This document shows positions 33,887-43,088 of a stretch of DNA of 64,000 nucleotides, piece by piece. Under the pieces are notes generated by a model, which did no database searches, was not told the origin of the DNA, and saw only the letters and a list, made by a program, of their open reading frames with translations. The stretch covers positions 682,001 to 746,000 of the forward strand of contig NZ_JAGSGD010000001.1 of assembly GCF_016772415.1 (NCBI RefSeq). The letters are read 5' to 3'. Origin of the DNA: Phenylobacterium glaciei (GTDB taxonomy: Bacteria > Pseudomonadota > Alphaproteobacteria > Caulobacterales > Caulobacteraceae). The number at the start of each line of letters is the position of its first letter. Position 1 is the first letter of the stretch. The translations under genes and the position numbers were made by a program.

Positions 33887-35304
33887 ACGCCAATCTCGCG
33901 GCCATCGCCTATATCGTCTCGGGCGTTCTCTTCATCCTGGCCCTGCGCGGCCTGTCGAGCCCCACCACCAGCCAGGCGGGCAACCGCAACGGCATGATCG
34001 GCATGGCCATCGCGGTCACCACCACCCTGCTGACCCTCTGGGGGCAACAGGCGCTGGACACCCTGACGCTGGGCCTCATCGTCGGCGGCGTCGCCATCGG
34101 CGGCACCGTGGGCGCGGTGATCGCCCGCAAGGTCGCCATGACCTCGATGCCGCAGCTGGTGGCCACCTTCCACAGCCTGGTGGGCGCCGCAGCCTGTCTG
34201 GTGGCCATCGCCGCCATCTATACGCCCGCCGCCTACGGCATCCTGGATAAGGCCACCGGCCAGATCCACCTCAACTCCCTGGTGGAGCTGAGCCTGGGCC
34301 TGGCCATCGGGGCCGTGACCCTGACCGGCTCGATCATCGCGGCCCTGAAGCTGAACGGCAACATGAGCGGCGCGCCGATCATGCTGCCCGCCCGCCACCT
34401 GCTGAACATCGTCATCGCCCTGGCCATCGTCGCCCTGGTGGTGGTGCTGGTGATGAGCGGCGGCCAGGCGATCTGGGCCTTCTGGGCCATCGCGGGCCTC
34501 AGCCTGCTGATCGGCGTCACCCTGATCATCCCCATCGGCGGCGCCGACATGCCCGTCGTGGTCTCCATGCTGAACTCCTATTCCGGCTGGGCGGCGGCGG
34601 CCCTGGGCTTCACGCTGGAGAACGTGACGCTGATCATCACCGGGGCCCTGGTGGGCTCGTCGGGCGCGATCCTCAGCTACATCATGTGCAAGGCGATGAA
34701 CCGCAGCTTCATCTCCGTGATCCTCGGCGGCTTCGGCGCCGACGACACGGCTGCCGCAGCCGGCGGCAAGGTCGAGACCCGGCCGGTCAAGCAGGGTTCC
34801 GCCGAGGACGCGGCCTTTATCATGAAGAATGCGTCCAAGGTGATCATCGTCCCCGGCTACGGCATGGCCGTCAGCCAGGCCCAGCATGCCCTGCGCGAAA
34901 TGGGCGACAAGCTGAAGGAAGAGGGCGTGGAGGTGAAGTACGCCATCCACCCGGTCGCCGGTCGGATGCCCGGCCACATGAACGTGCTGCTGGCCGAGGC
35001 CAACGTCTCCTATGACGAGGTCTTCGAGCTGGAGGACATCAACGCCGAGTTCGCCAGCGCCGACGTGGCCTTTGTGATCGGCGCCAACGACGTCACCAAT
35101 CCGGCCGCCAAGACCGACCCCACCAGCGCCATCTACGGCATGCCGATCCTGGACGTCGAAAAGGCCCGCACCGTGCTGTTCGTGAAGCGCGGCATGAGCT
35201 CCGGCTATGCCGGGGTCGAGAACGAACTCTTCTTCCGCGACAACACCATGATGCTGTTCGGCGACGCCAAGAAGATGGTCGAGGGGATCCTGAAGGGGCT
35301 GTAG
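33883..35304 (+). CDS. pntB: NAD(P) transhydrogenase subunit beta
   Basis: 473 residues from a GTG overlapping pntAB. Nine or so N-terminal membrane helices complete domain II; the C-terminal third is the NADP(H)-binding domain III with VIIVPGYGMAVSQAQH and GANDVTNPAAK. Normal length and complete. Translation is coupled with pntAB. Confidence 0.95.
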   Translation: MNANLAAIAYIVSGVLFILALRGLSSPTTSQAGNRNGMIGMAIAVTTTLLTLWGQQALDTLTLGLIVGGVAIGGTVGAVIARKVAMTSMPQLVATFHSLVGAAACLVAIAAIYTPAAYGILDKATGQIHLNSLVELSLGLAIGAVTLTGSIIAALKLNGNMSGAPIMLPARHLLNIVIALAIVALVVVLVMSGGQAIWAFWAIAGLSLLIGVTLIIPIGGADMPVVVSMLNSYSGWAAAALGFTLENVTLIITGALVGSSGAILSYIMCKAMNRSFISVILGGFGADDTAAAAGGKVETRPVKQGSAEDAAFIMKNASKVIIVPGYGMAVSQAQHALREMGDKLKEEGVEVKYAIHPVAGRMPGHMNVLLAEANVSYDEVFELEDINAEFASADVAFVIGANDVTNPAAKTDPTSAIYGMPILDVEKARTVLFVKRGMSSGYAGVENELFFRDNTMMLFGDAKKMVEGILKGL

Positions 35305-35327
35305 GGGCTGCTTCAATCGTGGCGCGC

Positions 35328-35622
35328 CCTTCTCCCCTTGCGGGAGAAGGTGGCCGGTCGGAGACCGGTCGGATGAGGGGTCGCGCTCCGTTGGACGAGT
35401 GAGCTCCTCATTCGTGTGGTTCGTGTGGTTCGTGGACAATCTTGTCCGGCTCGCAGCGTCACCACCGTAAGACTTGGAACCACGAACCACACGAACGGTT
35501 GGTCAGGCCTCATGCTCGTGTTGAACGGCCCGGCTCTGCCGGGAAGGGCTTTCCGGATAGGCCTATCGACCCCTCATCCGACCCTGTTCCGCAGGGCTAC
35601 CTTCTCCCGCAAGGGGAGAAGG
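35328..35622. repeat. nested inverted-repeat element downstream of pntB
   Basis: Outer arms form a perfect 23-bp inverted repeat (35328-35350 with 35600-35622), part of units ending in GGATGAGGGGTC and GACCCCTCATCC. Inside lies a 16-bp perfect inverted repeat (35420-35435 with 35480-35495) made of repeated TTCGTGTGG units. The outer unit is shared with the 15.2-kb element. No supported gene. Confidence 0.75.
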
Positions 35623-35906
35623 CAAAGCAGAGGGGCGATGCCTTCCCGTACGGCTTCCAGGTCCTCACGAGTCTCGCCGGCGATTTTGTCGCAGCCCGGC
35701 TAGGAGAACCTTTACCAGTTGAATCTATGGTCGAGCTTCATCCGGCTCTGCGACAATAGGTTCAAAGCTAATCCTTAACGCCGTCAATTTTTGGTCTTAA
35801 AGCCACGGCACTTAGCCGCCGCATACCCGTGGCGATTGGTCGAAGCTGTTCCGCACAACCTCTAGCGGACGAATTTTAAGCTCGACTATACTGGAAGAGG
35901 TTCCGT
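35623..35906. other. intergenic stretch before M23 peptidase
   Basis: No gene seen. A 9-bp inverted repeat (35686-35694 with 35748-35756) encloses 53 bases. A TATACT at 35887-35892 lies only 15 bases before the TTG start, which would give a nearly leaderless message if used. Confidence 0.5.
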
Positions 35907-36686
35907 TTGTTTTCGAAGTTCTCATCGACGACCGATCGCGTGCGCCATTTCGGGCTGGAAGCCGCCTTTGCTGGGGCCCTGGCCCTGGGCGTCGCCACGG
36001 TCGCCTATGCGGCCCTGCCCACCGACAAGAAACCCGCCCCGCCCGTGGTCGCCGATGCGCCCGCCGAGGCGGCTGAGCCGCCCGCCCCGCCGCCGGTCTT
36101 CGACTGCGGCAATCCGGTCCCCGGCGAGAAGATCAATTCCCCCTTCGGCCTGCGACGCCTGCCCTGGGAAGACCATGGCCGCCTGCATGAGGGCGTCGAC
36201 ATCGCCGGCCCCACCGGCACCAAGGTGCTGGCCGTGTCCGACGGCATCGTGAAGCGGGCCGGCGAGAGCCCCTCCTATGGCCGCTATGTCGAGGTTGAGC
36301 ACGGTGTCGGCCTCACCAGCTTCTACGCCCACCTCGGCAAGATCGAGCGCGGCGTGAAGCGGGGCGCCTATGTGGAGGCCGGCGAGAGCGTGGGCCGTAT
36401 GGGCTCCAGTGGCACGTCGACGGGCCCTCACGTCCACTTCGAGATCCGCCAGGACGGCAAGCCGTTGAACCCGCTGGTGTTCATGAACCGTGAGTTCGCC
36501 ACCGCCGCCGACCTGCCGTTGAAACTCGGCGCCTATGTCTCGCCCCGGGTGCGCATCGCCACGGTCTCCGAGATTCCGGAGAGCAAGAGGGCCCTGATGG
36601 AGGCCAAGCTGGCCAAGGGCAAGCACGGGAAGAAGGGCAAGGGCGGTCGCGTCCGCCAGACCCTGACCTTCGCGGCTAATTCCTAG
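35907..36686 (+). CDS. M23 family metallopeptidase
   Basis: 259 residues from a TTG at 35907 with GGAAGAGG upstream. After a basic N-terminus an Ala-rich hydrophobic segment (about 14-38) serves as signal or anchor, followed by a Pro-rich linker. The LytM domain follows with zinc ligands in GRLHEGVDIAG and HVHFEIR and the SFYAHL segment; both HxxxD and HxH motifs are intact. Likely a periplasmic endopeptidase cutting cross-links or an activator of amidases. The basic Lys/Gly tail is unusual. Confidence 0.88.
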   Translation: MFSKFSSTTDRVRHFGLEAAFAGALALGVATVAYAALPTDKKPAPPVVADAPAEAAEPPAPPPVFDCGNPVPGEKINSPFGLRRLPWEDHGRLHEGVDIAGPTGTKVLAVSDGIVKRAGESPSYGRYVEVEHGVGLTSFYAHLGKIERGVKRGAYVEAGESVGRMGSSGTSTGPHVHFEIRQDGKPLNPLVFMNREFATAADLPLKLGAYVSPRVRIATVSEIPESKRALMEAKLAKGKHGKKGKGGRVRQTLTFAANS

Positions 36687-37074
36687 GCCTCCCCGAGGCC
36701 CGATCGGCGGCCACGGCGGCAATCAGCACCGCGATCAGCCCCACCCGCGTCCACAGCGGATAGGCCGTCGTGGCCATCGTCCAGGCGGCGAAAGCCAGGA
36801 ACAGGCCGCTGACGATGCGGCCCGCCAGGGCTCGGCGACCGGCGATCAGGTTGGCGCTCCAGGCTCCGGCAAGCGCCCCCAGCAGCCAGGCCAGGATGGT
36901 CCCCACCTGGGCGCCGAAGGGCAGGATGGCGGTGGCCGAGCGGATGGCGGCCGGATCGGTGAGGTTCACACCGGGCGGCGGCGGGAAGATCATGTTGGCC
37001 GCCCCGTCGATGGCGCCCAGCACCACCAGCCCGATCAGGGGCCCGAGAATCACCGCCAGAATCAGTCGCAGCAT
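36676..37074 (-). CDS. hypothetical membrane protein
   Basis: 132 residues with four likely membrane helices (1-25, 52-75, 82-100, 107-125) and a short periplasmic loop rich in proline (MIFPPPPGVNLTDPAA). No family recognised. The 3' end overlaps the M23 gene by 11 bases. Start supported by the hydrophobic N-terminus MLRLILAVILGPL. Confidence 0.68.
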   Translation of the reverse strand: MLRLILAVILGPLIGLVVLGAIDGAANMIFPPPPGVNLTDPAAIRSATAILPFGAQVGTILAWLLGALAGAWSANLIAGRRALAGRIVSGLFLAFAAWTMATTAYPLWTRVGLIAVLIAAVAADRASGRPRN

Positions 37075-37193
37075 GGTCGAATCCCCTCATCGTCAGGTGC
37101 GCGAACCTAACCCCAGCAAGGCTCCGGCGCACGGCCTTGTGGCATGGCCAAGCTTGTGCCCATCCTCGTGTCATAAAAACGAGGAAACGACCC

Positions 37194-37697
37194 ATGCGTT
37201 CAGGCTTTAGCGGGCTTGCGCTCGCGTCCGTGCTTCTACTGAGTTCATCCCTCGCCGCCTGCGGGAAGAGCGAACCCGCGGCCCCGGCGGCGCCGGCGGG
37301 TCTGGCGCTTTCGACCGAGGAGGGCGCTCACGGCATCCTTCCGGTCCAGAGCACGCAGATCAAGACCAAGGGCTCCGACGCCACGGTGGCCATGACCCCG
37401 AACTGGCGGGTGGGCGGCAAGCAGCTCAACATCATGTGGTACGCCGGCGCCAGCCAGACCAAGCGGTTCTTCGTGGTTACCGAGAAGGGCGCGGCCGCTG
37501 ACCAGCCCAAATACCTGGCCAATCCCGAACTGGGGGTGCGCATGGTCCGCGTCAGCTTCGACGGCGCGGCGCCCGTGACGCTGAAGCCCACCCTGGCGCG
37601 GGCGCCCTTCGATGTGCCCGCCGGCGCCAAGGCGGTGACCCGGGTGGAGATCGACTACGGGTCTTCCGAGGCGCCGCAGACGGTCGTCTGGAAATAG
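37194..37697 (+). CDS. hypothetical lipoprotein
   Basis: 167 residues from the ATG at 37194 (GAGGAAAC upstream). MRSGFSGLALASVLLLSSSLAAC is a clear lipoprotein signal. The mature part starts with an Ala/Pro linker, then a beta-rich region (WRVGGKQLNIMWYAGASQTKRFFVVTEKG) of unknown fold. No family recognised; probably an outer-membrane or periplasmic anchored protein. Confidence 0.72.
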   Translation: MRSGFSGLALASVLLLSSSLAACGKSEPAAPAAPAGLALSTEEGAHGILPVQSTQIKTKGSDATVAMTPNWRVGGKQLNIMWYAGASQTKRFFVVTEKGAAADQPKYLANPELGVRMVRVSFDGAAPVTLKPTLARAPFDVPAGAKAVTRVEIDYGSSEAPQTVVWK

Positions 37698-37745
37698 CCG
37701 TAAATCAGCCTTGCGTGGGACCTAGGCGACTCCTAGGTCTCGCCC

Positions 37746-38612
37746 ATGGCCAAGGCCGGATTCCACCCCACGCGCGGACAGCTCGTCGACATCGGCGGGC
37801 GCCGCCTGCGCATGGTCCGGGCGGGGCCGCAGGCGGCCGAGCCGCTGATCCTCCTGGAATGCGGCGCCTTCGGCTGCGCCGCCGACTGGGCGGTGGTGCA
37901 GCAGCGCCTGGCCGACAAGGGCCTGCGGAGTCTCGCCTATGACCGGGCCGGACTCGGCTATTCCGATCCGGGCCCCAAACCCCGCGACGGCCGCGCCATC
38001 GCCGCCGATCTCGAGGCCCTGCTCCGCCATCTGGGCGAGGAGGGGCCGCTGATCGTGGTGGGCCACTCCATGGCCGGGCTGATGTTGCGGATCTTCGTGG
38101 GCCGCAACCGTGAACGGGTCAGCGGTGTCGTTCTGGTGGACGCCGTGACGCCGGAGACCATCAATGCGCCGGCCGCGGCGCGGGCCATCAACGGCTTCCG
38201 TCGGGCCATGAAGCTGGTGAACCGCTGGGCCGGGATCGGCTTCATGAAGCCGTTCGCCCTGGTGGTGGGCGACAAGATAGGTCTGGAGGGCGAGGCCTCC
38301 ACCGAGAAGCGCCGCATCTATGGCCTGGCCAGCCATGCCCGCTGGTCGGCGGAGGAGGTGCTGCACTGGTCGGCGACCTCAGCCCAGGGGCGCGAGATCG
38401 GCCACTATCATCCGGACCTGCCGGTGGCGGTGGTCAATGCCGGCGGCACGCGACTGCCGCAGCGGCTGAAGACGATCCAGAACGCCCCGGCCCATGCCTC
38501 GACGCGGGGCTATCTCGCCAACATCGTCGGCGCCAACCACTCCACCCTGCTCGGAAAACGCTTCGCCGACCCGATCATCGTCGGGATCGAGCATGTGATG
38601 GCGGAAGGTTAG
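37746..38612 (+). CDS. alpha/beta hydrolase
   Basis: 288 residues. LLECGAFGCAADWAVVQQRL provides the oxyanion strand, GHSMAG places the nucleophile serine at about 108, and the histidine is near the end in GANHSTLLG. Resembles haloalkane-dehalogenase/epoxide-hydrolase-like esterases, with a cap domain from about 140 to 210. No signal peptide. Followed directly by a hairpin overlapping its stop. Confidence 0.86.
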   Translation: MAKAGFHPTRGQLVDIGGRRLRMVRAGPQAAEPLILLECGAFGCAADWAVVQQRLADKGLRSLAYDRAGLGYSDPGPKPRDGRAIAADLEALLRHLGEEGPLIVVGHSMAGLMLRIFVGRNRERVSGVVLVDAVTPETINAPAAARAINGFRRAMKLVNRWAGIGFMKPFALVVGDKIGLEGEASTEKRRIYGLASHARWSAEEVLHWSATSAQGREIGHYHPDLPVAVVNAGGTRLPQRLKTIQNAPAHASTRGYLANIVGANHSTLLGKRFADPIIVGIEHVMAEG

Positions 38613-38635
38613 CCCGCGGCCATTCGGCCGCGGGC
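38612..38635. terminator. 10-bp GC hairpin at hydrolase stop
   Basis: GCCCGCGGCC and GGCCGCGGGC pair perfectly around the loop ATTC; the first base is the last base of the stop codon. Followed by CTTTAGG. May also end transcription of the small minus-strand ORF. Confidence 0.6.
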
Positions 38636-38645
38636 CTTTAGGTCC

Positions 38646-38801
38646 TCAGTCGAGGGGGTCTTCGACCCCGACGTCCTTTTGCAGATGGTTCGAAAGTCGT
38701 CCGGAGAGCCGGCGTCGCAGGAGAGCGGCGTCTCGCCCGTTTGGCGCATGAGGGCGCCTAGGCGCGGAGAAGACCCGCGCCAGCCATTTGATGAGGTGCA
38801 T
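38646..38801 (-). CDS. small basic protein, DUF1127-like (tentative)
   Basis: 51 residues from an ATG at 38801: MHLIKWLARVFSAPRRPHAP, then RRRLSGRLSNHLQKDVGVEDPL. The end resembles the DUF1127 signature (leucine, short basic helix, HLxxDIG). No ribosome site lies near this ATG. A strong AAGGAGAT instead precedes an ATG at 38844 that opens a 28-residue ORF in another frame overlapping this start. Either the two are coupled or a frameshift separates the parts of one protein. Confidence 0.4.
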   Translation of the reverse strand: MHLIKWLARVFSAPRRPHAPNGRDAALLRRRLSGRLSNHLQKDVGVEDPLD

Positions 38802-38925
38802 TGAAACCCGAAATTGAAGGTTGAAGGTCGGCGGTCTGACGCATGACGATCTCCTTCCGTGGCTCGGGTTCAGGCCGGTGGCGGCCGCTCACGGCGCGTC
38901 CATAGCAGAGAACGCAGGTCTGCGG

Positions 38926-40137
38926 CTAGGCCGGTTCCCCCTCCACCAGGCCGCAGGCGGCGCGCAGCCGATCCAGGGCCAGGGGGCGGCTGGACACGCC
39001 TGGGATCGCGCCAATCACCGGCGAGCCCGCGCTGACGATGAACGGCAAGGTCCCCCGCGCGCCGGCCGGCAGGCGCTTGAGGTCCGCGCGCTGGGCCGCC
39101 GGAAGCCCGGCGGCATGGCCGGTCAGCGGTTGGATCGTGACGTCGCGATCCGTGTTGATTTCGAACCGGCCATCCCAGACGCCGGTTTCCCCGGCCGCCA
39201 GGGTCAGGGGCGCCACGCCCCTGCGGCCCGCATCCCGCAGGAACCGCACCTGGCTGTCGTCGGCCTCGATCCGCGACCCGGCCAGGGTGGCGACGAGGGG
39301 CGCGTCGCCCCGCAAAGCCTCCGCCAAGCGCGCCAGGGCGTCGGCACGCGGCGGGCGGGCGGTTCCGGCGGCGCAGAGGCAGGCGGCGGCCAGGAAGGCG
39401 CCTGGGGCGTCCTGGAGGGCCGAGCGGGGAACAGCGAGGCCTCCGGCCAGGTCGGTGGTGGCGCGGGCCAGGTCGGCGAGGTCGCGAGGTGGCGCGAGAT
39501 CGTCTGTCTCTCCGCCGCTCATTCTGGCCCGCGCGCGGGCGCGGGCGAAGCTGTGATCCTCGTTGGCCGGGTCCTCGATCCAGGTCTCGCCCCGTCCGGC
39601 CAGCCAGGCGCGGATGTCGGCGCGGGTCTGGGTCAGCATGGGCCGCAGCAGGAACACACCCCGGCCCTCGGGCCAGGCGGGCGAGGGGCCCCACGCCCGG
39701 GGGCTCGGCGTCGTCGATCCCGTGTCCCGCATGGCCACAGCCTCAAGCCGGTCGCTGGCGGTGTGGCCCATCAGCACGACCTTCGCCCCCGCCTCTCGCG
39801 CGGCGTCGGCGATCAGGCGGTGGCGGGCCGCACGGGCGGCGGCGGGCAGGCCGGTGGTGGGCTTCTCGCCCTCCCAGGCCAGGGCCCGGAAATCAGCGCG
39901 CAGTCGCGCGGCGGTGGCGGCGCAGGCCTGCGTCCAGGCGGCGCTCTCCTCGCGCAGGCGATGATCGACAGTGAGGATCAACAGGCGCCGGCCATGGGCG
40001 TGGGCCCAGTCGGCGGCGATCAAGGCGAGCGCCAGGGAGTCCCCGCCGCCGGAAAGCGCCACAGCGATCGGCGCGGGGGAGGCGCTCCGCAGGCGGCGGT
40101 CGAGATCTTGTTGGACAGCCGCGGCTAGGCCGCGCAC
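38926..40137 (-). CDS. tilS: tRNA(Ile)-lysidine synthase TilS
   Basis: 403 residues from a GTG at 40137, overlapping the cpoB stop by 13 bases. Converts C34 of the CAU-anticodon tRNA-Ile to lysidine, so it reads AUA. The PP-loop motif AVALSGGGDSLALAL near residue 25 is intact, followed by HRLREES and MGHTASDRLEAVAMR. Last gene of the ruv-tol block here; downstream the strand changes, although ftsH often follows tilS in relatives. Confidence 0.92.
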   Translation of the reverse strand: MRGLAAAVQQDLDRRLRSASPAPIAVALSGGGDSLALALIAADWAHAHGRRLLILTVDHRLREESAAWTQACAATAARLRADFRALAWEGEKPTTGLPAAARAARHRLIADAAREAGAKVVLMGHTASDRLEAVAMRDTGSTTPSPRAWGPSPAWPEGRGVFLLRPMLTQTRADIRAWLAGRGETWIEDPANEDHSFARARARARMSGGETDDLAPPRDLADLARATTDLAGGLAVPRSALQDAPGAFLAAACLCAAGTARPPRADALARLAEALRGDAPLVATLAGSRIEADDSQVRFLRDAGRRGVAPLTLAAGETGVWDGRFEINTDRDVTIQPLTGHAAGLPAAQRADLKRLPAGARGTLPFIVSAGSPVIGAIPGVSSRPLALDRLRAACGLVEGEPA

Positions 40138-40976
40138 TTGGCCTGGGTCCGGGCGGCGGCGGCGCGGCCCTTCACGGCGGCCACGGCCTTGGGGTAGCGG
40201 CGGTCGAACTCGCCCAGGATCTGGCAGGCGTCGGTGGGCTTCTTGAGGACGATCAGGGCGCGGGCCAGCTCCACCGTGGCGTCGGGCGCCCAGCCGGTGG
40301 CGGGCCAGCCGCGGATGGCGCCGATATAGGCCTGGGCCGCGTCTGAATTGGCGCCGCGGGCCACCAGGGTCTTGCCCAGCCAGTAGCGGGCCTCCGGGGC
40401 CTTGGCGCTGTCATCATAGCGCTCGACATAGTCGCGGAAGGCGCCCTCGGCCCCGGTATAGTCGCCGCTGAGCATCAGCTGGCGGGCGGCGGTGAAGGCC
40501 TCCGAGGCTGTCTGGACCGGCGCGGCCGCATTGGGGGAGCCGCCGGCGAGGTCCGGCGCGGGCGCGGCCTCGGCCACGGGCGCCGCCTGCTTCTGCTCGA
40601 CACCGCCCAGGCGGTCGGCCAGGGCCTTGTTGTCGCGCTTCAGGGTCTCAGTGTCGCGCCGCGCCAGTTCCAGGTCGTGGTTGGTCGTCTCCAGCTGGCC
40701 GTTCACCCGGGTGAGCGCCTGTTCCAGATCGGCGATCCGGCGGGTCAGTTCCTGGAGCTGGTAGTCGGTCTCGGCGGGCTGAACGACCACTGGCTTGCCG
40801 GAGTCGCGGCCCTGGAAGACGATGGAGCGCAGCTCGCGCATCACCTGTTCCATGCGGTCCAGGCGGCGCGCATCGCGGGCGTCCAGGGGATCGATGGGGG
40901 TCTGGGCGAAGGCGGGCGCCGTGCTGACCAGGGTGAGCACGGCAGCGGAGGCGAGGGCGAGGCGGCGAAGGGTCAT
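40125..40976 (-). CDS. cpoB: tol-pal system protein CpoB/YbgF
   Basis: 283 residues. Signal peptide MTLRRLALASAAVLTLVSTAPAFA, a coiled coil at about 70-130 (LQELTRRIADLEQALTRVNGQLETTN) and a C-terminal TPR domain (AFTAARQLMLSGDYTGAEGAFRDYVERY) make the usual CpoB architecture. Periplasmic link between Tol-Pal constriction and peptidoglycan synthesis. Separated from pal by a terminator-like hairpin. Confidence 0.92.
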   Translation of the reverse strand: MTLRRLALASAAVLTLVSTAPAFAQTPIDPLDARDARRLDRMEQVMRELRSIVFQGRDSGKPVVVQPAETDYQLQELTRRIADLEQALTRVNGQLETTNHDLELARRDTETLKRDNKALADRLGGVEQKQAAPVAEAAPAPDLAGGSPNAAAPVQTASEAFTAARQLMLSGDYTGAEGAFRDYVERYDDSAKAPEARYWLGKTLVARGANSDAAQAYIGAIRGWPATGWAPDATVELARALIVLKKPTDACQILGEFDRRYPKAVAAVKGRAAAARTQAKCAA

Positions 40977-41043
40977 GCGGTCATCATCTTCAGGTCGGGT
41001 GGGCCAAATTGGGGCCCGTCCATAGGAATAGTCCAGAACGCAA

Positions 41044-41071
41044 AGAGGGGTCCCGTTGCCGGGACCCCTCT
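41044..41071 (-). terminator. hairpin between pal and cpoB
   Basis: A 12-bp perfect stem (41044-41055 with 41060-41071) with loop TTGC (GCAA on the minus strand), followed by TTGCGTTCT in the direction of transcription. It should reduce read-through from pal into cpoB and tilS. Confidence 0.6.
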
Positions 41072-41103
41072 CGCACTCTCCTCGAACTGGTACTTAGCGC
41101 GAC

Positions 41104-41640
41104 TTAGCGCGCGCCGCCGGTGATGGCGGTGTGGCCGTTCCGGTTGCGCTGATAGGCGTCCTCGCTGGTGCCCGGATCGATCGGGCGTTCCTTGCCGAAG
41201 GACACGGTGGAGATCCGCGCCGGCGACACGCCGCGGCTCACCAGATATTCCCGGACCGAGTTGGCGCGACGGGCGCCGAGGGCCAGGTTGTACTCACGGG
41301 TGCCGCGTTCGTCGGCGTTGCCTTCGATGCGAACCTGGACGCTGGGATAACGCATCAGCCACTGGGACTGGGCGTCCAGAACCGGGCCGGCGTCGGAGCG
41401 GATGTCGTACTGGTCGAAGTCGAAATAGACCCGGTCGCCGATGTTGACGACGAAGTCCTGGATCGAGCCCGGGACCACGTTGCCCATGCCCGGGCCGGGA
41501 CCCGGTTGAGACGGATAGCCGGGGCCGGGGCCAGGGCCGACGCCCGGACCGGGCTTGGGCTTGCTGGCGCAGGCGGCCATGGACAGAGCCGCGGTGGTGA
41601 CAAGCGCCAGTCGAAGGGCGTGCTTGGTGCTGAAGCTCAT
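41104..41640 (-). CDS. pal: peptidoglycan-associated lipoprotein Pal
   Basis: 178 residues from the ATG at 41640 (AAGGAGAA upstream). Lipoprotein signal with lipobox MAAC, a Gly/Pro-rich linker, then the OmpA-like domain with VRIEGNADERGTREYNLALGARRANSVREYL, which binds diaminopimelate in peptidoglycan. Anchors the outer membrane to the wall with TolB; in Caulobacter it is essential for envelope invagination and localises at the division site. Confidence 0.96.
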   Translation of the reverse strand: MSFSTKHALRLALVTTAALSMAACASKPKPGPGVGPGPGPGYPSQPGPGPGMGNVVPGSIQDFVVNIGDRVYFDFDQYDIRSDAGPVLDAQSQWLMRYPSVQVRIEGNADERGTREYNLALGARRANSVREYLVSRGVSPARISTVSFGKERPIDPGTSEDAYQRNRNGHTAITGGAR

Positions 41641-41769
41641 GTTGGGCTTCTCCTTAAGCTGGATTTCGCCGGCGCCAACCGCGCCACTCACTAAACTGTA
41701 CCTGCATTTCCATGTGCCGGACATTTCAAATGACCGCCACTATGCAAACCTTACACCTGAATTCTCTCG

Positions 41770-43065
41770 TTAGTTGAGCAGCGGAGACCAAGCCGGGTCT
41801 GAACCGGAGCCCGGATAGGGCGCCGGCCGCAGTATCCGACCTGTAACATCCACCGTCCACAAACGCGGCGGTCCGCCCGGCGTTTCCCGGCTGAACATCA
41901 GCACCCGCCCGTTCGGCGCCCAGGTGGGGCTCTCGTCGAGATAGCTGGTGGTCAAAAGCCGTTCATCCGAGCCGTCCGGCCGCATGACCCCGATGTGGAA
42001 CTCCCCGCCCGTCTGCTTGGTGAAGGCGATGAAGTCCCCCACGGGAGACCAGACAGGAGTGGTATAGCGCCCTGATCCGTAGGAAATGCGACGAACCCCC
42101 GATCCGTCGGAATTCATGATGTAGAGTTGGGGCGACCCGCCGCGGTCGGAGTTGAAGACGATCTTGGTCCCGTCCGGTGAGAACGAGGCCGAGGTGTCGA
42201 TGCCGGGGTCGGAGGTGAGCCGCGCCGAGGTGCGGCTCTTCAGGTTCATCACATAGATGTCGCTGTTGCCGCCCCGCTCGACGGAGAAGGCGACGCGTCC
42301 GCCGTCGGGCGAGAAGCGCGGCGCATAGACCATGCCGGGGAACTGTCCGATGCTTTCGCGGCGCGCGGTCTCCAGGTTGAACAGGTAGATGGCCGAGCCC
42401 TCCGGCCGCAGGGTCATGTAGGTGATCTCCTGGCTGGTGGCCGAGAAGCGCGGCGACATGACGATGTAGGAGCCGTCGGTCAGGTAGCTGGGATTGGCCC
42501 CGTCCTGATCCATGATGGCCAAGGTCTTGGTACGGTTCAGGCGCCCGCCGGTCTCCGACACGAAGACGATGCGGGTGTCGAAATAGCCCTTCTCCCCGGT
42601 CAGCCGCTCATAGACGGCGTCGGAGATCTTGTGCGCCACGCGCCGCCAGTTCTCCGGGGTGGAGGTGAACTGCAGGCCCAGCAGCTGCTGTTCGGAATAG
42701 ACGTCCCACAGGCGGAAATCGACCTGCAGCCGGCCCCCCTCGACGGTGACCTGGCCATTGACCAGGGCCTGGGCGTTGATCGCCTTCCAGTCGGGGAAGC
42801 GCGGCTGGACGGCCACGTTGAGGTTCTTCTCGATATAGGCCTGCTGGCCGATGGGGGCGAAGAGGCCCGAGCGTTCCAGGTTGCCGGTGATGACCTGGGC
42901 GATGTCGGCGCCGCGGGTTCCGCCGAAGGCCGGGATGGCGATGGGAAGGGGCTGGACGTCGCCCTTGTTGACGTTGATCTCAATCTGGGCGGCGGCCGGC
43001 GTGGCCAGCGACACCGTGGCGAGCAGCAAGCTGGCGAGCGCCAGGCAGAGGGCCTTCAGTCGCAT
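41770..43065 (-). CDS. tolB: Tol-Pal system beta-propeller protein TolB
   Basis: 431 residues from the ATG at 43065, which has AAGGAG nine bases upstream and gives the signal peptide [27 protein letters not shown]. An ATG at 43092 overlapping the tolA stop (ATGA) would add nine residues. N-terminal domain then a six-bladed propeller with repeated FSPDG blocks ([30 protein letters not shown]). Periplasmic partner of Pal. Confidence 0.95.
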   Translation of the reverse strand: MRLKALCLALASLLLATVSLATPAAAQIEINVNKGDVQPLPIAIPAFGGTRGADIAQVITGNLERSGLFAPIGQQAYIEKNLNVAVQPRFPDWKAINAQALVNGQVTVEGGRLQVDFRLWDVYSEQQLLGLQFTSTPENWRRVAHKISDAVYERLTGEKGYFDTRIVFVSETGGRLNRTKTLAIMDQDGANPSYLTDGSYIVMSPRFSATSQEITYMTLRPEGSAIYLFNLETARRESIGQFPGMVYAPRFSPDGGRVAFSVERGGNSDIYVMNLKSRTSARLTSDPGIDTSASFSPDGTKIVFNSDRGGSPQLYIMNSDGSGVRRISYGSGRYTTPVWSPVGDFIAFTKQTGGEFHIGVMRPDGSDERLLTTSYLDESPTWAPNGRVLMFSRETPGGPPRLWTVDVTGRILRPAPYPGSGSDPAWSPLLN

Positions 43066-43088
43066 CGGACGAGTCTCCTTGGGACGGC

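Noticed and set aside
33610..35490. Long minus-strand frame opposite pntB
   Set aside because: Shadow of the membrane-protein codons; His/Asp/Gly-rich and without a family.
35411..35495. CRISPR-like TTCGTGTGG repeats
   Set aside because: Only two tandem short copies plus an inverted copy, no regular spacers and no cas genes.
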